Shown here one piece after another: positions 56,359 to 64,000 of a stretch of 64,000 bases of DNA (positions within the stretch are counted from its first letter, which is position 1; each line of letters starts with the position of its first letter). The stretch is from Propionibacterium sp. oral taxon 192 str. F0372 (lineage in GTDB: Bacteria; Actinomycetota; Actinomycetes; Propionibacteriales; Propionibacteriaceae), in the NCBI RefSeq assembly GCF_000413315.1, contig NZ_KE340298.1, forward strand, positions 124,001 to 188,000. The letters are read 5' to 3'. The notes beneath the pieces were generated by a model. The model was not told the DNA's origin. It made no database searches and worked only from the letters and a program-made list of their open reading frames with translations. The position numbers were made by a program, and so were the translations under genes.

Positions 56359-57003
56359 TCAGGCCACGGTCTCAGGCCCGGGAGTGTCGCACACCACCAC
56401 GGCACCAGCAACCTGCTCACCAATGACGTCCAGGGCACGAATCGCCTCGGCCAGGGTCGCCCCGGTGGTGACGACATCGTCAACTAGAACGATCCGCTGC
56501 CCCACCCTGCGTGCTGCCATGGACATGTGCTGGGCTCCCAGCCTTCCACGCCGGTTACGCCCAACCTGGTCGCCAGTGGGTCTGGTCCTGCGCAGCCCAC
56601 GGGTCCAGCCCAGATGACGACGGAAGGCAAGGGTTCTGGCGAGGACAGCGGTGTGATCAAATCCCCTGCCGCGCACCGATGCGGGTGACGATGGCACCGG
56701 CACCAGCACCGGATGACCCCACCCGCCCGATTCTAGGCAACCGCACAACTGGTTTGCCAGAACCCCATTCAATCCCCATGCAGATCTGTCTTTGAAGGCG
56801 ATGACCAGATGGGACAGGGGTGGACGGTACCATCCGGCAGCCCACACCGGGATACCCAATCCGAGCCGCATCACCCGGTGGGGCCTGATGAAAAGTTGCA
56901 CCCGGCATTCCAAGCACAATCGGATGCCCGGAGCACCGCATCCCGGACACCGGGAACCCAACAGCAGATCGGCAGCAGCATCAACGGCGTCGAGAACCTC
57001 CAC
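56359..57003 (-). CDS. comF: ComF family phosphoribosyltransferase-like protein
   Basis: ComF-type proteins are linked to DNA uptake or recycling; in this lineage the role is unproven. The product of about 214 residues has a zinc finger (C-P-G-C-G, then C-L-E-C) close to the N-terminus, V-L-V-P-V-P-S-S in the middle and the phosphoribosyltransferase PRPP loop V-L-V-D-D-V-V-T-T-G-A-T-L. R-G-R-G-F-D-H and T-R-P-T-G-D-Q are the other family stretches. The start is uncertain: GTG 57003 gives a family-like N-terminus (M-E-V-L-D-A-V), while TTG 57084 would add 27 residues. It follows lpqB by 123 bases. Confidence 0.9.
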   Translation of the reverse strand: MEVLDAVDAAADLLLGSRCPGCGAPGIRLCLECRVQLFIRPHRVMRLGLGIPVWAAGWYRPPLSHLVIAFKDRSAWGLNGVLANQLCGCLESGGWGHPVLVPVPSSPASVRGRGFDHTAVLARTLAFRRHLGWTRGLRRTRPTGDQVGRNRRGRLGAQHMSMAARRVGQRIVLVDDVVTTGATLAEAIRALDVIGEQVAGAVVVCDTPGPETVA

Positions 57004-57126
57004 GCCTAGAGGATGGGCGAGATGCGCAGATTGTTCAGCCGACGAGATCTGGTGTGGACAACCTCCCGGTCTCTCCACCGGCAATGTTGATCGCAGACGG
57101 TCTCGGGTAACCTGACCGGAACGGAC

Positions 57127-58875
57127 TCAGCTCGGGTAAGCGATCTCAGTGACCTTGTCAAGCACCGTCGGCCAGCGATATTGGGCTTCATACCGCATGA
57201 CCACGCCTTCGCTGGTCAACACCGCGGTGTAGGGGGCCAAAGGCGAAGCCAGGGTCGCCATGGCGGTGACCTCCACATCCGAGACCGGACCCTGGAAACC
57301 AACCTCGGCGGCATCAAGATCGAAGGAATGGACGGCAATCTGCGGATCCTTCGCATTTGCAGCCACCAACAACACCTTGTCACTTCCGGAGAAGGAAACG
57401 TCCCGCATGGTGGTGAGCAGCCCATTGCGGGAATTAACCGGAATGGGACGCCAGCCATCGATGGTCAGACGGTCCACCCCTATGCGCATCATCCCGAACT
57501 CCTGGGCTCCTTGGGTTTCGACGACCAAAGCCAATCGGGTCAGATCAGGGCTGATCCGATAGGCAATGACCTTCCTGCCCGCGAGTTCGGTGAGCGGTAC
57601 GGAGAAGCTCTGACCTCCGATGATCCGCGCCATGACAGGCCCGGAGGCCGTATTGTCGAGGGTCCACAGACCACCCGCCACGTCGTACTGAGGGCGCAGC
57701 ATGGAGGTTCCCTCATGGATAAGGGTGGGTGACCCGCCCCCGGTATTCACCACGTGAAGTTTCGTCCCGTTGTCGGTGGTGATGGCCAAGGTCTCTCCCG
57801 CCCAATCGACTCCTAACCGTTCAGGGCGGCTGACCCATCCCTGCCCGATCTCCCCCGGCAGCTGATCCGCGATCTGGGGACCGGATTGTGAGACCCGCAG
57901 AACCCTTCCCTCGGCAACCGCAAAAAGGTCCTTCGACAGTGGATCCCTAGCCTTTCGAAGATCCATGATGGCCGAGGAGCGAACAACATTCTGTGAGTCC
58001 GCGATGTCGACCGACAGTTCCCTTCCATTGGCGGTGATTGTCAGTCCGCGGACACTGACCAGATAGGACAAGGTGGCCAGCAGTTGCGTCGCTGCCATGT
58101 CTCGCTGCTCAGCGCTGAGAGCCTCGACGGATCCACCGAGATTCACGTGGGCGATCCCGTCCTCGTCGATCCGTGTTCCGTTCGAGGTGATTTCCGCGGG
58201 CAGAGCATCCATGACTGCTGACCGCAGCCAGGCGCGGGGACCCCGGATCAGGGCTCGCACGAGTACCTCGGCCGCGCCTGCATCAATATCGGCTAGGTGC
58301 ACGTAGACGGGTTGAGCGACAAGTCTGGTCCCGGTGGCGTCGAAAAAATAAGTGGGCACCGCAGTAAATGCACGATGGAAACGCTGGGATCCCATCAGTA
58401 CGCCCGCCGGTGGATTGGAGATTCGCCACTGTCCGTCCTCCCGCACCAGCTTGAAGTCGTGGGTAAAGGCCTCGTCGTGCACCGCGGTGTAGACCCCATC
58501 GGCATCCACCTGACCGATCAGGGTCGCCTGAAGAACTGCTCCCCCATCTGCACCGATGACCAACGTCTGGGCATTCGAGTCGTAGACCGTTGCCTCAGTT
58601 TCCGGCTTCCACTTGGCAGCCGCCTGGGTAGTGAGGAATTGACGTGCGACATGGTAGCCGTCGGCATAGGATTCCTGGGCCGCGAAGAAACCTTCGATGA
58701 TGCCCTGCGGGGATGCCCCATCGACGGGTGATTGGGCTGCTACCTCAATGCCGTCATGGTTGCGTTCCGGATCGATGCTGGCCTCGATCCGCTCGACCGG
58801 GCTGGTGACTGGGAACGAATAGCAGCCACCGCACAACACCACCAGTAGGACAGTAAGTATTCCCCGAATTCTCAT
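57127..58875 (-). CDS. lpqB: Lipoprotein LpqB
   Basis: LpqB is an exported lipoprotein that works with the MtrAB two-component system on envelope and septum functions. The 582-residue product has an N-terminal signal with lipobox ending G-G-C at residue 18. A GerMN domain follows (P-V-Y-V-H-L-A-D-I-D to V-N-L-G-G-S-V-E-A-L), then a C-terminal beta-propeller-like half (I-S-P-D-L-T-R-L-A-L-V). The residue at position -3 of the lipobox is Cys instead of Leu, which is slightly unusual. The ATG overlaps the mtrB stop (ATGA) and has AGGAG, so it is coupled to mtrB. Confidence 0.95.
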   Translation of the reverse strand: MRIRGILTVLLVVLCGGCYSFPVTSPVERIEASIDPERNHDGIEVAAQSPVDGASPQGIIEGFFAAQESYADGYHVARQFLTTQAAAKWKPETEATVYDSNAQTLVIGADGGAVLQATLIGQVDADGVYTAVHDEAFTHDFKLVREDGQWRISNPPAGVLMGSQRFHRAFTAVPTYFFDATGTRLVAQPVYVHLADIDAGAAEVLVRALIRGPRAWLRSAVMDALPAEITSNGTRIDEDGIAHVNLGGSVEALSAEQRDMAATQLLATLSYLVSVRGLTITANGRELSVDIADSQNVVRSSAIMDLRKARDPLSKDLFAVAEGRVLRVSQSGPQIADQLPGEIGQGWVSRPERLGVDWAGETLAITTDNGTKLHVVNTGGGSPTLIHEGTSMLRPQYDVAGGLWTLDNTASGPVMARIIGGQSFSVPLTELAGRKVIAYRISPDLTRLALVVETQGAQEFGMMRIGVDRLTIDGWRPIPVNSRNGLLTTMRDVSFSGSDKVLLVAANAKDPQIAVHSFDLDAAEVGFQGPVSDVEVTAMATLASPLAPYTAVLTSEGVVMRYEAQYRWPTVLDKVTEIAYPS

Positions 58876-60443
58876 CGGTCTCCTGGTTCTAGGTCCAAGA
58901 CGGCATGATCAACCATCATGCATCCCTTGCGGGGAAGGGTGAGCCGGAACTGGGCTCCTTCGCCTTCCTGTCCCCAGGCTTCCAGCCATCCCTTGTGCAG
59001 GCGGGCGTCCTCAAGGGCGATGGCCAGCCCCAGCCCAGTTCCGCCAAGCACCCGCTGGCGGGATTCGTCGGCTCGCCAAAAGCGCCGGAAAACCAATTCT
59101 GCAGCCTCAGGGGCGAATCCCACGCCATGGTCACGCACCGTCAGACAGGCAACCTGCGCGTCCCCCGCGATGGTGATCGTCACCCCCGACTCATCACCAT
59201 GGGACAGCGCATTGGACAACAGGTTGCGGATGATCCTGGTGACCCGTCGAGCGTCCACCTCAACCACCACGGGCTCGGTGGCCCGGACCTCGACGGGGAT
59301 CCCGACCTTCTCGGCCACCCCCTGCTGAGCCACCACCTCGGCATTCACCAAATCAACCAGATCTACCGCATCCACAGACAGTACCGCGGCACCCGCATCG
59401 AAACGGGATATCTCTAACAGGTCGGCGAGCATTTCTTCGAATCTCTCCTCCTGATCGTGCAGCAGCTCAACTGACCTAGCCAGATGGGGATCAAAATCCT
59501 CGCGGGCCTCGTGGAGCACCTCCGTGGCCATCCGCATGGTTGTCATGGGTGTGCGCAGTTCATGGGAGACATCGGAGACGAACTGCCGCTGCACGGCAGA
59601 CAGATTCTCTAGGGCTCGGATCTGGCGTTCCAGTTCCCCAGCCATATTGTTCATCGAAGAACCCAATGAAGCCATCTCATCATGGCGTCGCACCGCCATC
59701 CGCTGGTCCAAATCACCGGATGCGATGCGGGCAGCAACCTCGGCTGCCTGCCTCACCGGGACGGTGACCTGGTGCGCAATCCAGAAAGTCGCCATCCCCA
59801 GCGCGACCACCAGGAAACTGGCGGTCACCCACAGGGCCCGATGCAACACGGTGAGGGTCTGAATCTCGCTGGTGGCCGGGAAGACGAAGTAGGTAGGGAA
59901 CTCCTGCTGGTTGGGAGCCACCAAGTGCCCGGCAACGACCACCCCCGGCACGCTCCGGCCATCGACGTAGAGTACCTGAGTCGCAGTGACAAACAGCGCG
60001 GTCGAACCGTCATCCGATGCCTTGAGGAGTTCAAGGGGCACCGACTCACGAAGCATTCCCCGGGAGATATAGGAGGAGGTGGGAGTCTCGATAAACAGCG
60101 AGTACTGGGTGCCTTGCCCGCCGACCTCGTCGGCAAGCTGACCAAGACGCTCCAGCACCGATTCGGTACGCATGTCAGTGTCGTTAAGTTGGGTCTGCAT
60201 CCGCTGCAGGGCGACCGATGCCTCGGTGGCCGCGAACTGCTTCTTCGCCTCCACTATGCCGTCACCGGCCCTTGTCAGGAGAAGCTGTCCACCCAGCAAA
60301 ACCACCAGGATGGTCGCAGTCAAGGTCAATGCCACCAGTCGGAACCGGATGGAAGAATCCCAAGCGCTGCGCACCGGAGCAGTAATCCGCATCACCATCC
60401 GGTGCAACCCCCGGCCCGATGCACGACGCTCAGGCATCACCAT
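58872..60443 (-). CDS. mtrB: Two-component sensor histidine kinase MtrB
   Basis: MtrB is the sensor of MtrAB, which controls cell-wall hydrolases, division and osmotic response in actinobacteria. The 523-residue product has two membrane helices (about 35-57 and 203-225) around an extracytoplasmic sensor region and a HAMP domain (about 226-278). The dimerisation helix has H294 in D-V-S-H-E-L-R-T-P, and the ATPase domain has R-N-L-L-S-N-A-L (N box), D-H-G-V-G-F and G-G-T-G-L-G-L-A-I. The start is ATG 60443 or 60437, both inside the end of mtrA. There is no clear ribosome site, so translation is probably coupled. Confidence 0.95.
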   Translation of the reverse strand: MVMPERRASGRGLHRMVMRITAPVRSAWDSSIRFRLVALTLTATILVVLLGGQLLLTRAGDGIVEAKKQFAATEASVALQRMQTQLNDTDMRTESVLERLGQLADEVGGQGTQYSLFIETPTSSYISRGMLRESVPLELLKASDDGSTALFVTATQVLYVDGRSVPGVVVAGHLVAPNQQEFPTYFVFPATSEIQTLTVLHRALWVTASFLVVALGMATFWIAHQVTVPVRQAAEVAARIASGDLDQRMAVRRHDEMASLGSSMNNMAGELERQIRALENLSAVQRQFVSDVSHELRTPMTTMRMATEVLHEAREDFDPHLARSVELLHDQEERFEEMLADLLEISRFDAGAAVLSVDAVDLVDLVNAEVVAQQGVAEKVGIPVEVRATEPVVVEVDARRVTRIIRNLLSNALSHGDESGVTITIAGDAQVACLTVRDHGVGFAPEAAELVFRRFWRADESRQRVLGGTGLGLAIALEDARLHKGWLEAWGQEGEGAQFRLTLPRKGCMMVDHAVLDLEPGDR

Positions 60444-61137
60444 GAGATGGGGCCCCGGCACGGTAGCCAACACCACGCACGGTCACGATGATCTCGGGAT
60501 TCTCCGGATCTTTCTCGACCTTGGCGCGCAGCCGTTGCACGTGCACGTTCACTAAACGGGTATCCGCCGCGTGCCGATAACCCCATACGTCGCTGAGCAG
60601 TTGCTCACGAGTCATCACTTGTCCGGGAGTCTTAGCCAAGGCGACGAGCAGATCGAACTCGAGGGGAGTGAGGTTGATCGATTCCTCACCGCGAGTAACG
60701 GTGTGCGCACGGGTCGAGATGACCAGATCACCAATGGACAACACGTCGGATTCCGTCGGCGGACCAGGAGTTCGCAGTCTGGCCCTCATTCGGGCCACCA
60801 ATTCCTTGGTCTTGAACGGCTTGGCGACGTAATCGTCTGCCCCCTCCTCAAGTCCTCGCACGACATCGGTGGTGTCGGAGCGGGCAGTGAGCATGATGAT
60901 CGGCACTCCTGAAACACGCCGGATCGCCCGACAGACCCGGATACCATCCATGCCAGGCAACATGACGTCGAGCAACACCAATGATGGCTCGAAGGCCTCG
61001 AAAGCCTCGAAGGCCCGGTCTCCCGTGGCGCACCACGAGGTGTCGAAACCCTCCTGCCGCAGCATGATCTGCAACATCTCGGCCAGCGCCGTGTCATCAT
61101 CAACGACCAGAATGCGTTCTCGCTGAGCTTCTCCCAT
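60430..61137 (-). CDS. mtrA: Response regulator MtrA (OmpR family)
   Basis: MtrA is the DNA-binding partner of MtrB. The 235-residue product has a receiver domain with acidic residues D13-D15, phosphoacceptor D57 in V-L-L-D-V-M-L-P-G, T in L-T-A-R and K in V-A-K-P-F-K. A winged-helix domain follows with L-T-P-L-E-F-D-L-L, W-G-Y-R-H-A-A-D-T-R-L-V-N-V-H-V-Q-R-L-R-A-K and T-V-R-G-V-G-Y. That last part is nearly identical to mycobacterial MtrA. A 9-bp repeat in three copies encodes A-F-E-A-F-E-A-F-E just before the phosphorylation strand. AAGGGGG precedes the ATG. mtrA-mtrB-lpqB form an overlapping operon. Confidence 0.97.
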   Translation of the reverse strand: MGEAQRERILVVDDDTALAEMLQIMLRQEGFDTSWCATGDRAFEAFEAFEPSLVLLDVMLPGMDGIRVCRAIRRVSGVPIIMLTARSDTTDVVRGLEEGADDYVAKPFKTKELVARMRARLRTPGPPTESDVLSIGDLVISTRAHTVTRGEESINLTPLEFDLLVALAKTPGQVMTREQLLSDVWGYRHAADTRLVNVHVQRLRAKVEKDPENPEIIVTVRGVGYRAGAPSHGDA

Positions 61138-61226
61138 GTTCCCCCTTGCCTCTTTGACCCAAATCGTAGTGCCACAGCCTTTACCGTCGGCACTCCGCCC
61201 TCATCGGGGCACACCAGCAATCGGTG

Positions 61227-62138
61227 TCAGGATCGCGCGGGGACGGTCACCATCTTGTCAGGATCCTGCTCGGCATCGCTATGTTCCGACCTTGATGGCC
61301 AACCGTTAGACAAAGTGTCTACCGATTTGACCGAGGCCTCCATGGCGAAGGTGATCTGGGTACCAATGATGGGCCATGCTCCGAGTCCGTGGGAGGTGAG
61401 GTACATGTACAAGCCATTGAGCTCTTCGATCATGACCGCGACTCCCGCGAAGAAGTTGCCAGCCTTCGCCGAGGCCTCACTGTTACTGGTCTGCATCTTC
61501 GCTTTCATCTTGCACTGATTGATCCGATTCCAGATCATTTCGAAGATTTGTCTTTGGGCGTTGACGACATGGCAACAGCTCGATGCGTGGTTCGTGGCAG
61601 CCTTCGCCAACTCACCCAGGGCTGACAGCTGGGTGTTCACGGCCTCGGTGTAGTTGCCCGAGGAGGCCTGGGAAACCCAAGCGGGATCAAGCCCACGGCT
61701 CCTGATGTCGTCCCGAAGCGCATCGGTTTGCTCGGCCATCTCGGCCCAGCGCTTGGAAAGATCGTCAAAGATGGACGGGGTCGGAGCGGCTGGGGCTGCG
61801 TTTTCATCCAGCCAGGCATCATTCTTGTGGATGAGCCGCCTCAGCTCATCAATCTTCTTTTCACCGGCCGCCATGGCAGCACCCCGGCCGCTCAGCGCAC
61901 CAGCGACCGCATCCATAGCTCCAGAGAACTTCTGGGTTGCGGCATCCAGCGCAGCACCAGCGGCGCCGCCGACGAGGAGCATCCCGGCCCGGGCAACATT
62001 GGCTGCATCCGAGAGCATCTTGACTCTACGGTTCAGTTCATTTGTGGCAGCGCGTTGCTCAGCGACGATCAACTCCTCAATCGCTGCTTTGGTCTCGTTC
62101 CAGCACAAATCCACTTCCTGATAGGTGGGGTGGCTCAT
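61227..62138 (-). CDS. Uncharacterised helical protein, possible export substrate
   Basis: I do not recognise this 303-residue protein. It is mostly helical, alanine-rich, with a small-residue stretch at about 52-90 (G-G-A-A-G-A-A-L-D-A-A, G-A-L-S-G-R-G-A-A-M-A-A-G) that may insert in a membrane or pack helices. The N-terminal 50 residues (E-E-L-I-V-A-E-Q-R-A-A-T-N-E-L) are coiled-coil-like, which recalls type VII (WXG/LXG) secreted proteins, but no W-x-G or C-terminal YxxxD/E is present. Three cysteines cluster in A-S-S-C-C-H and N-Q-C-K. The ATG overlaps the stop of the upstream gene and AGGAGG lies 8 bases before it, so the two act together. Confidence 0.75.
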   Translation of the reverse strand: MSHPTYQEVDLCWNETKAAIEELIVAEQRAATNELNRRVKMLSDAANVARAGMLLVGGAAGAALDAATQKFSGAMDAVAGALSGRGAAMAAGEKKIDELRRLIHKNDAWLDENAAPAAPTPSIFDDLSKRWAEMAEQTDALRDDIRSRGLDPAWVSQASSGNYTEAVNTQLSALGELAKAATNHASSCCHVVNAQRQIFEMIWNRINQCKMKAKMQTSNSEASAKAGNFFAGVAVMIEELNGLYMYLTSHGLGAWPIIGTQITFAMEASVKSVDTLSNGWPSRSEHSDAEQDPDKMVTVPARS

Positions 62139-62923
62139 TCGTGGTCCTCCTGTCCGGCTTCCATTTGTCGTGCTCTGTCACGTACTTCATCGGTGATCGG
62201 GCCTAGCAGATCCAGCCCGCGTGCGAATGCTCTTTCTCGGCGCACCATCAGCGCCTCGAACTTGGCGAGAACAAGATCATAGGGACCAGGTTCATAAACC
62301 GGCGCGACGTAACGGGACCTGGCATCCCCCCAAGCCTGAGTCACGGCCCGGATCACCTGGGAAGCTGAGGCATTGGCCAGCCACTGGTCGTCAAAGCTCA
62401 CTGCTTGGGGGCAGCCCCGCATGTCCAGACATACCTGAACACGCCCCTGTTCTGCTGTTCCTTCGGCCGGTTCATGAATCCAATGACCCTGCCCACCACC
62501 AGCGGATATGACCGCGTCGAGAGCCTTGGAGAGTTCCTCATACTCGGCATCGAGAACCGCATCAAGTTCGGGACCAGAAAGCTCATTGCTGTCGGGCAGA
62601 TCAATCTCCATGGGAGGAGGAACCAATGGCTCACCGCAGTGTAGGGAGATCTGCAGCATCGGCTCGGCGAAGAGCACAGACAGCGGCACTTTGGCCATCT
62701 GGTTACGCCAGTACCTAGATAACCAGATCCGTTCCGGTTCCCCTTGCGGGCCGACCCAGATACGGACCGTGCCGGTACCGTCGACGAAACCGTCGGCAGG
62801 TACCCATTCGTCCTGCTCGTCGGCGACCGTCTCGCCGTCGAACGATGCAACCATCTCCACCTGTTCGACGTCGTGATAGTCGGGGGCAGCTGTCGGATCC
62901 AAGTTTTCGGCCTCTTCAGTCAT
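62135..62923 (-). CDS. Uncharacterised acidic protein, possibly YbaB-like
   Basis: This 262-residue acidic protein (N-terminus rich in Glu and Asp) precedes and overlaps the helical protein gene. The segment G-T-V-R-I-W-V-G-P-Q-G-E-P-E-R-I-W-L near residue 50 has the beta-hairpin pattern of YbaB/EbfC-like proteins that accompany WXG100 genes in actinobacteria. A second, similar strand-turn-strand piece occurs at V-C-L-D-M-R-G-C-P-Q-A-V-S-F near 170. This is a weak similarity by eye. AGGAAG lies 9 bases before ATG 62923. The gene is bounded by yqgE upstream. No signal peptide or membrane segment is visible. Confidence 0.7.
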   Translation of the reverse strand: MTEEAENLDPTAAPDYHDVEQVEMVASFDGETVADEQDEWVPADGFVDGTGTVRIWVGPQGEPERIWLSRYWRNQMAKVPLSVLFAEPMLQISLHCGEPLVPPPMEIDLPDSNELSGPELDAVLDAEYEELSKALDAVISAGGGQGHWIHEPAEGTAEQGRVQVCLDMRGCPQAVSFDDQWLANASASQVIRAVTQAWGDARSRYVAPVYEPGPYDLVLAKFEALMVRRERAFARGLDLLGPITDEVRDRARQMEAGQEDHE

Positions 62924-62977
62924 GGGATACGCTTCCTAATCCACTTTACTGTGACACGGCCGGGGGTCATACCGTGC

Positions 62978-63538
62978 TCAGTTCCACCCCGGATCGCTCA
63001 CCCAACCGGACAGTAGAGAGGCCTCGCCACCCATGCGACGCAGCACATCGCGCCACAGGGTTTCAGGTTCGGTGGTAAACACGTCGTCGGAGGTCGACGA
63101 CCACCTATACCACATGCCCATCGCCAGTTCGTTGCCGAGTTGGCCAGGGGCCCAGCCCGAGTAACCAGCAAAGACTCGCATCTGACGGCACGCTCCACGG
63201 ATCAATTCCACCGGGGTATCCAGGTGAAGCAATCCGAGATCCCCCACCAAGCGCCGGAATCCGGGTGGGTCGTCGGGAAGATTCGTGCTTGCCACACAGA
63301 TCGCTCCGTCAGTGGATACCGGTCCACCCTGGAAGAGTCGTTGGGGTTCGCAGACCATGTCGACCCAGTCCGGCAGCACCGCGGAAAGCGGCGGGGCCGC
63401 GACACGGTTGAGTACCACACCCAAGGTTCCGTCGAGGTCATGATCCAAGATGAGCACAACGGTGCGAGTGAAGAAGCCAACGCCATCACAACTCGTCGAT
63501 ACCAGCAGTTCACCAACCTGGATGGGCGGGGTGTCCAT
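62978..63538 (-). CDS. UPF0301 (YqgE/AlgH) family protein
   Basis: This 186-residue protein belongs to UPF0301, a widespread family of unknown function. Typical features are the N-terminal G-E-L-L-V-S-T, the central [29 protein letters not shown] and the C-terminal [21 protein letters not shown] lies 10 bases before ATG 63538. It lies 54 bases upstream of the two uncharacterised genes on the same strand and could be cotranscribed with them. The ssrA terminator separates it from the tmRNA gene. Confidence 0.95.
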   Translation of the reverse strand: MDTPPIQVGELLVSTSCDGVGFFTRTVVLILDHDLDGTLGVVLNRVAAPPLSAVLPDWVDMVCEPQRLFQGGPVSTDGAICVASTNLPDDPPGFRRLVGDLGLLHLDTPVELIRGACRQMRVFAGYSGWAPGQLGNELAMGMWYRWSSTSDDVFTTEPETLWRDVLRRMGGEASLLSGWVSDPGWN

Positions 63539-63713
63539 GCAGCGATTCTCCCACTCCTGAGCTCACGGCGCATCACCGCCACCCACGATCTGCCCCTTGG
63601 GATATGGAATTTCGGCGCTCACGTGGTTACTCCCCCTTGGAGCGTCGATTCACCGTGTTGGGTCACCCACACGCGAGCGACTCCCACGCACAGACCCGAA
63701 AATGACACGCACA

Positions 63714-63760
63714 GACAACAAAACCTGCTGGCGCGTGAAACATATCAACGTCAGCAGGTT
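63714..63760 (-). terminator. Intrinsic terminator of ssrA
   Basis: On the minus strand AACCTGCTG (63752-63760) pairs with CAGCAGGTT (63722-63730), with three more inner pairs, and is followed by TTTTGTTGT. It begins 6 bases after the tmRNA 3' end. Confidence 0.85.
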
Positions 63761-63765
63761 CTCAG

Positions 63766-64000
63766 TGGAGGTGGCGGGAATTGAACCCGCGTCCTGAAAA
63801 GGCGAACCAAGCATTCTCCGGGCGCAGCCGCCATGACGTCCTGCTCGGCCCCTGCACTCAAGTCGGCATGTTGCAGACAGGCCCAGTCCGGTTTGAGTCC
63901 CGCACACCCACCCGGACAGCAGGTATGCAGCAAGCCTTCTAGATGAGGCCAGGATCTGGACGGAAGGCTACGCCCAGGCTGACCCTTCGATCACCGATCA
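63766..64000 (-). ncRNA. ssrA: Transfer-messenger RNA, 3' part (5' end outside window)
   Basis: tmRNA rescues stalled ribosomes with SmpB and tags the peptide. The 3' end is clear: the T arm GCGGGTTCAATTCCCGC and the acceptor strand CACCTCC with discriminator A at 63766. The upstream part, with ACTCAAACCGGACTGGG and other pseudoknot pieces, fits an actinobacterial tmRNA of about 370 bases. CCA is not encoded; the genome continues CT after the discriminator, so CCA must be added after transcription. The 235 bases present probably start after the tag stop codon, so the tag cannot be read. Confidence 0.95.

Overview
The window comes from a high-GC Gram-positive bacterium (Actinomycetota), most likely the Propionibacteriaceae. 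Evidence: RbpA, WhiA, OpcA, MtrAB-LpqB, AdnAB, UvrD2, a DUF3107 protein, a large NAD-dependent glutamate dehydrogenase and a PPA1309-family protein, all in actinobacterial gene order. I cannot name the species. No CRISPR array, insertion sequence, prophage or tRNA was found; one tmRNA gene runs off the right end.

Left third (1-15.7 kb), central metabolism and core genes. The 3' end of zwf is followed by opcA and pgl (oxidative pentose phosphate pathway, plus strand). Facing them on the minus strand are gap-pgk-tpiA, secG and rbpA, preceded by uvrC-rapZ-yvcK-whiA. An APC-type amino acid permease and a pair of M16 peptidase subunits follow.

15.7-23 kb, a membrane and proteolysis block. A UPF0182 membrane protein, a PPA1309-family protein and a PDZ-Lon-like protein form a minus-strand operon. 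Next to it are a Zincin_2 protein and a YgjP-type metallopeptidase gene. Three of these putative peptidases look damaged: the Lon domain lacks its lysine, the zincin lacks HExxH histidines, and the YgjP gene is frameshifted by an exact 10-bp tandem duplication.

23-41 kb, a DNA-break-repair region. uvrD2 (apparently without its 2B subdomain), recC-recB-recD, nudC, adnB and adnA lie side by side. From memory, mycobacteria keep uvrD2, nudC, adnB and adnA together and recBCD elsewhere. Here a complete, divergently oriented recCBD operon sits inside that block, so two end-resection machines are neighbours.

41-51 kb, mixed core genes: a cold-shock protein, DUF3107, a MiaE_2 ferritin-like protein, a DEAD-box RNA helicase, a 520-bp gene-poor gap, trpS, a PHP phosphoesterase and a 1500-residue NAD-glutamate dehydrogenase with a perfect 16-bp inverted repeat before its start.

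51-64 kb: DUF2505, DUF6912 and Rv3235-like proteins, then the conserved minus-strand run mtrA-mtrB-lpqB-comF-hpf-secA (envelope and division signalling, DNA uptake family, ribosome hibernation, secretion). A two-gene accessory unit of unknown function, yqgE and the 3' part of ssrA (tmRNA) with its terminator complete the window.
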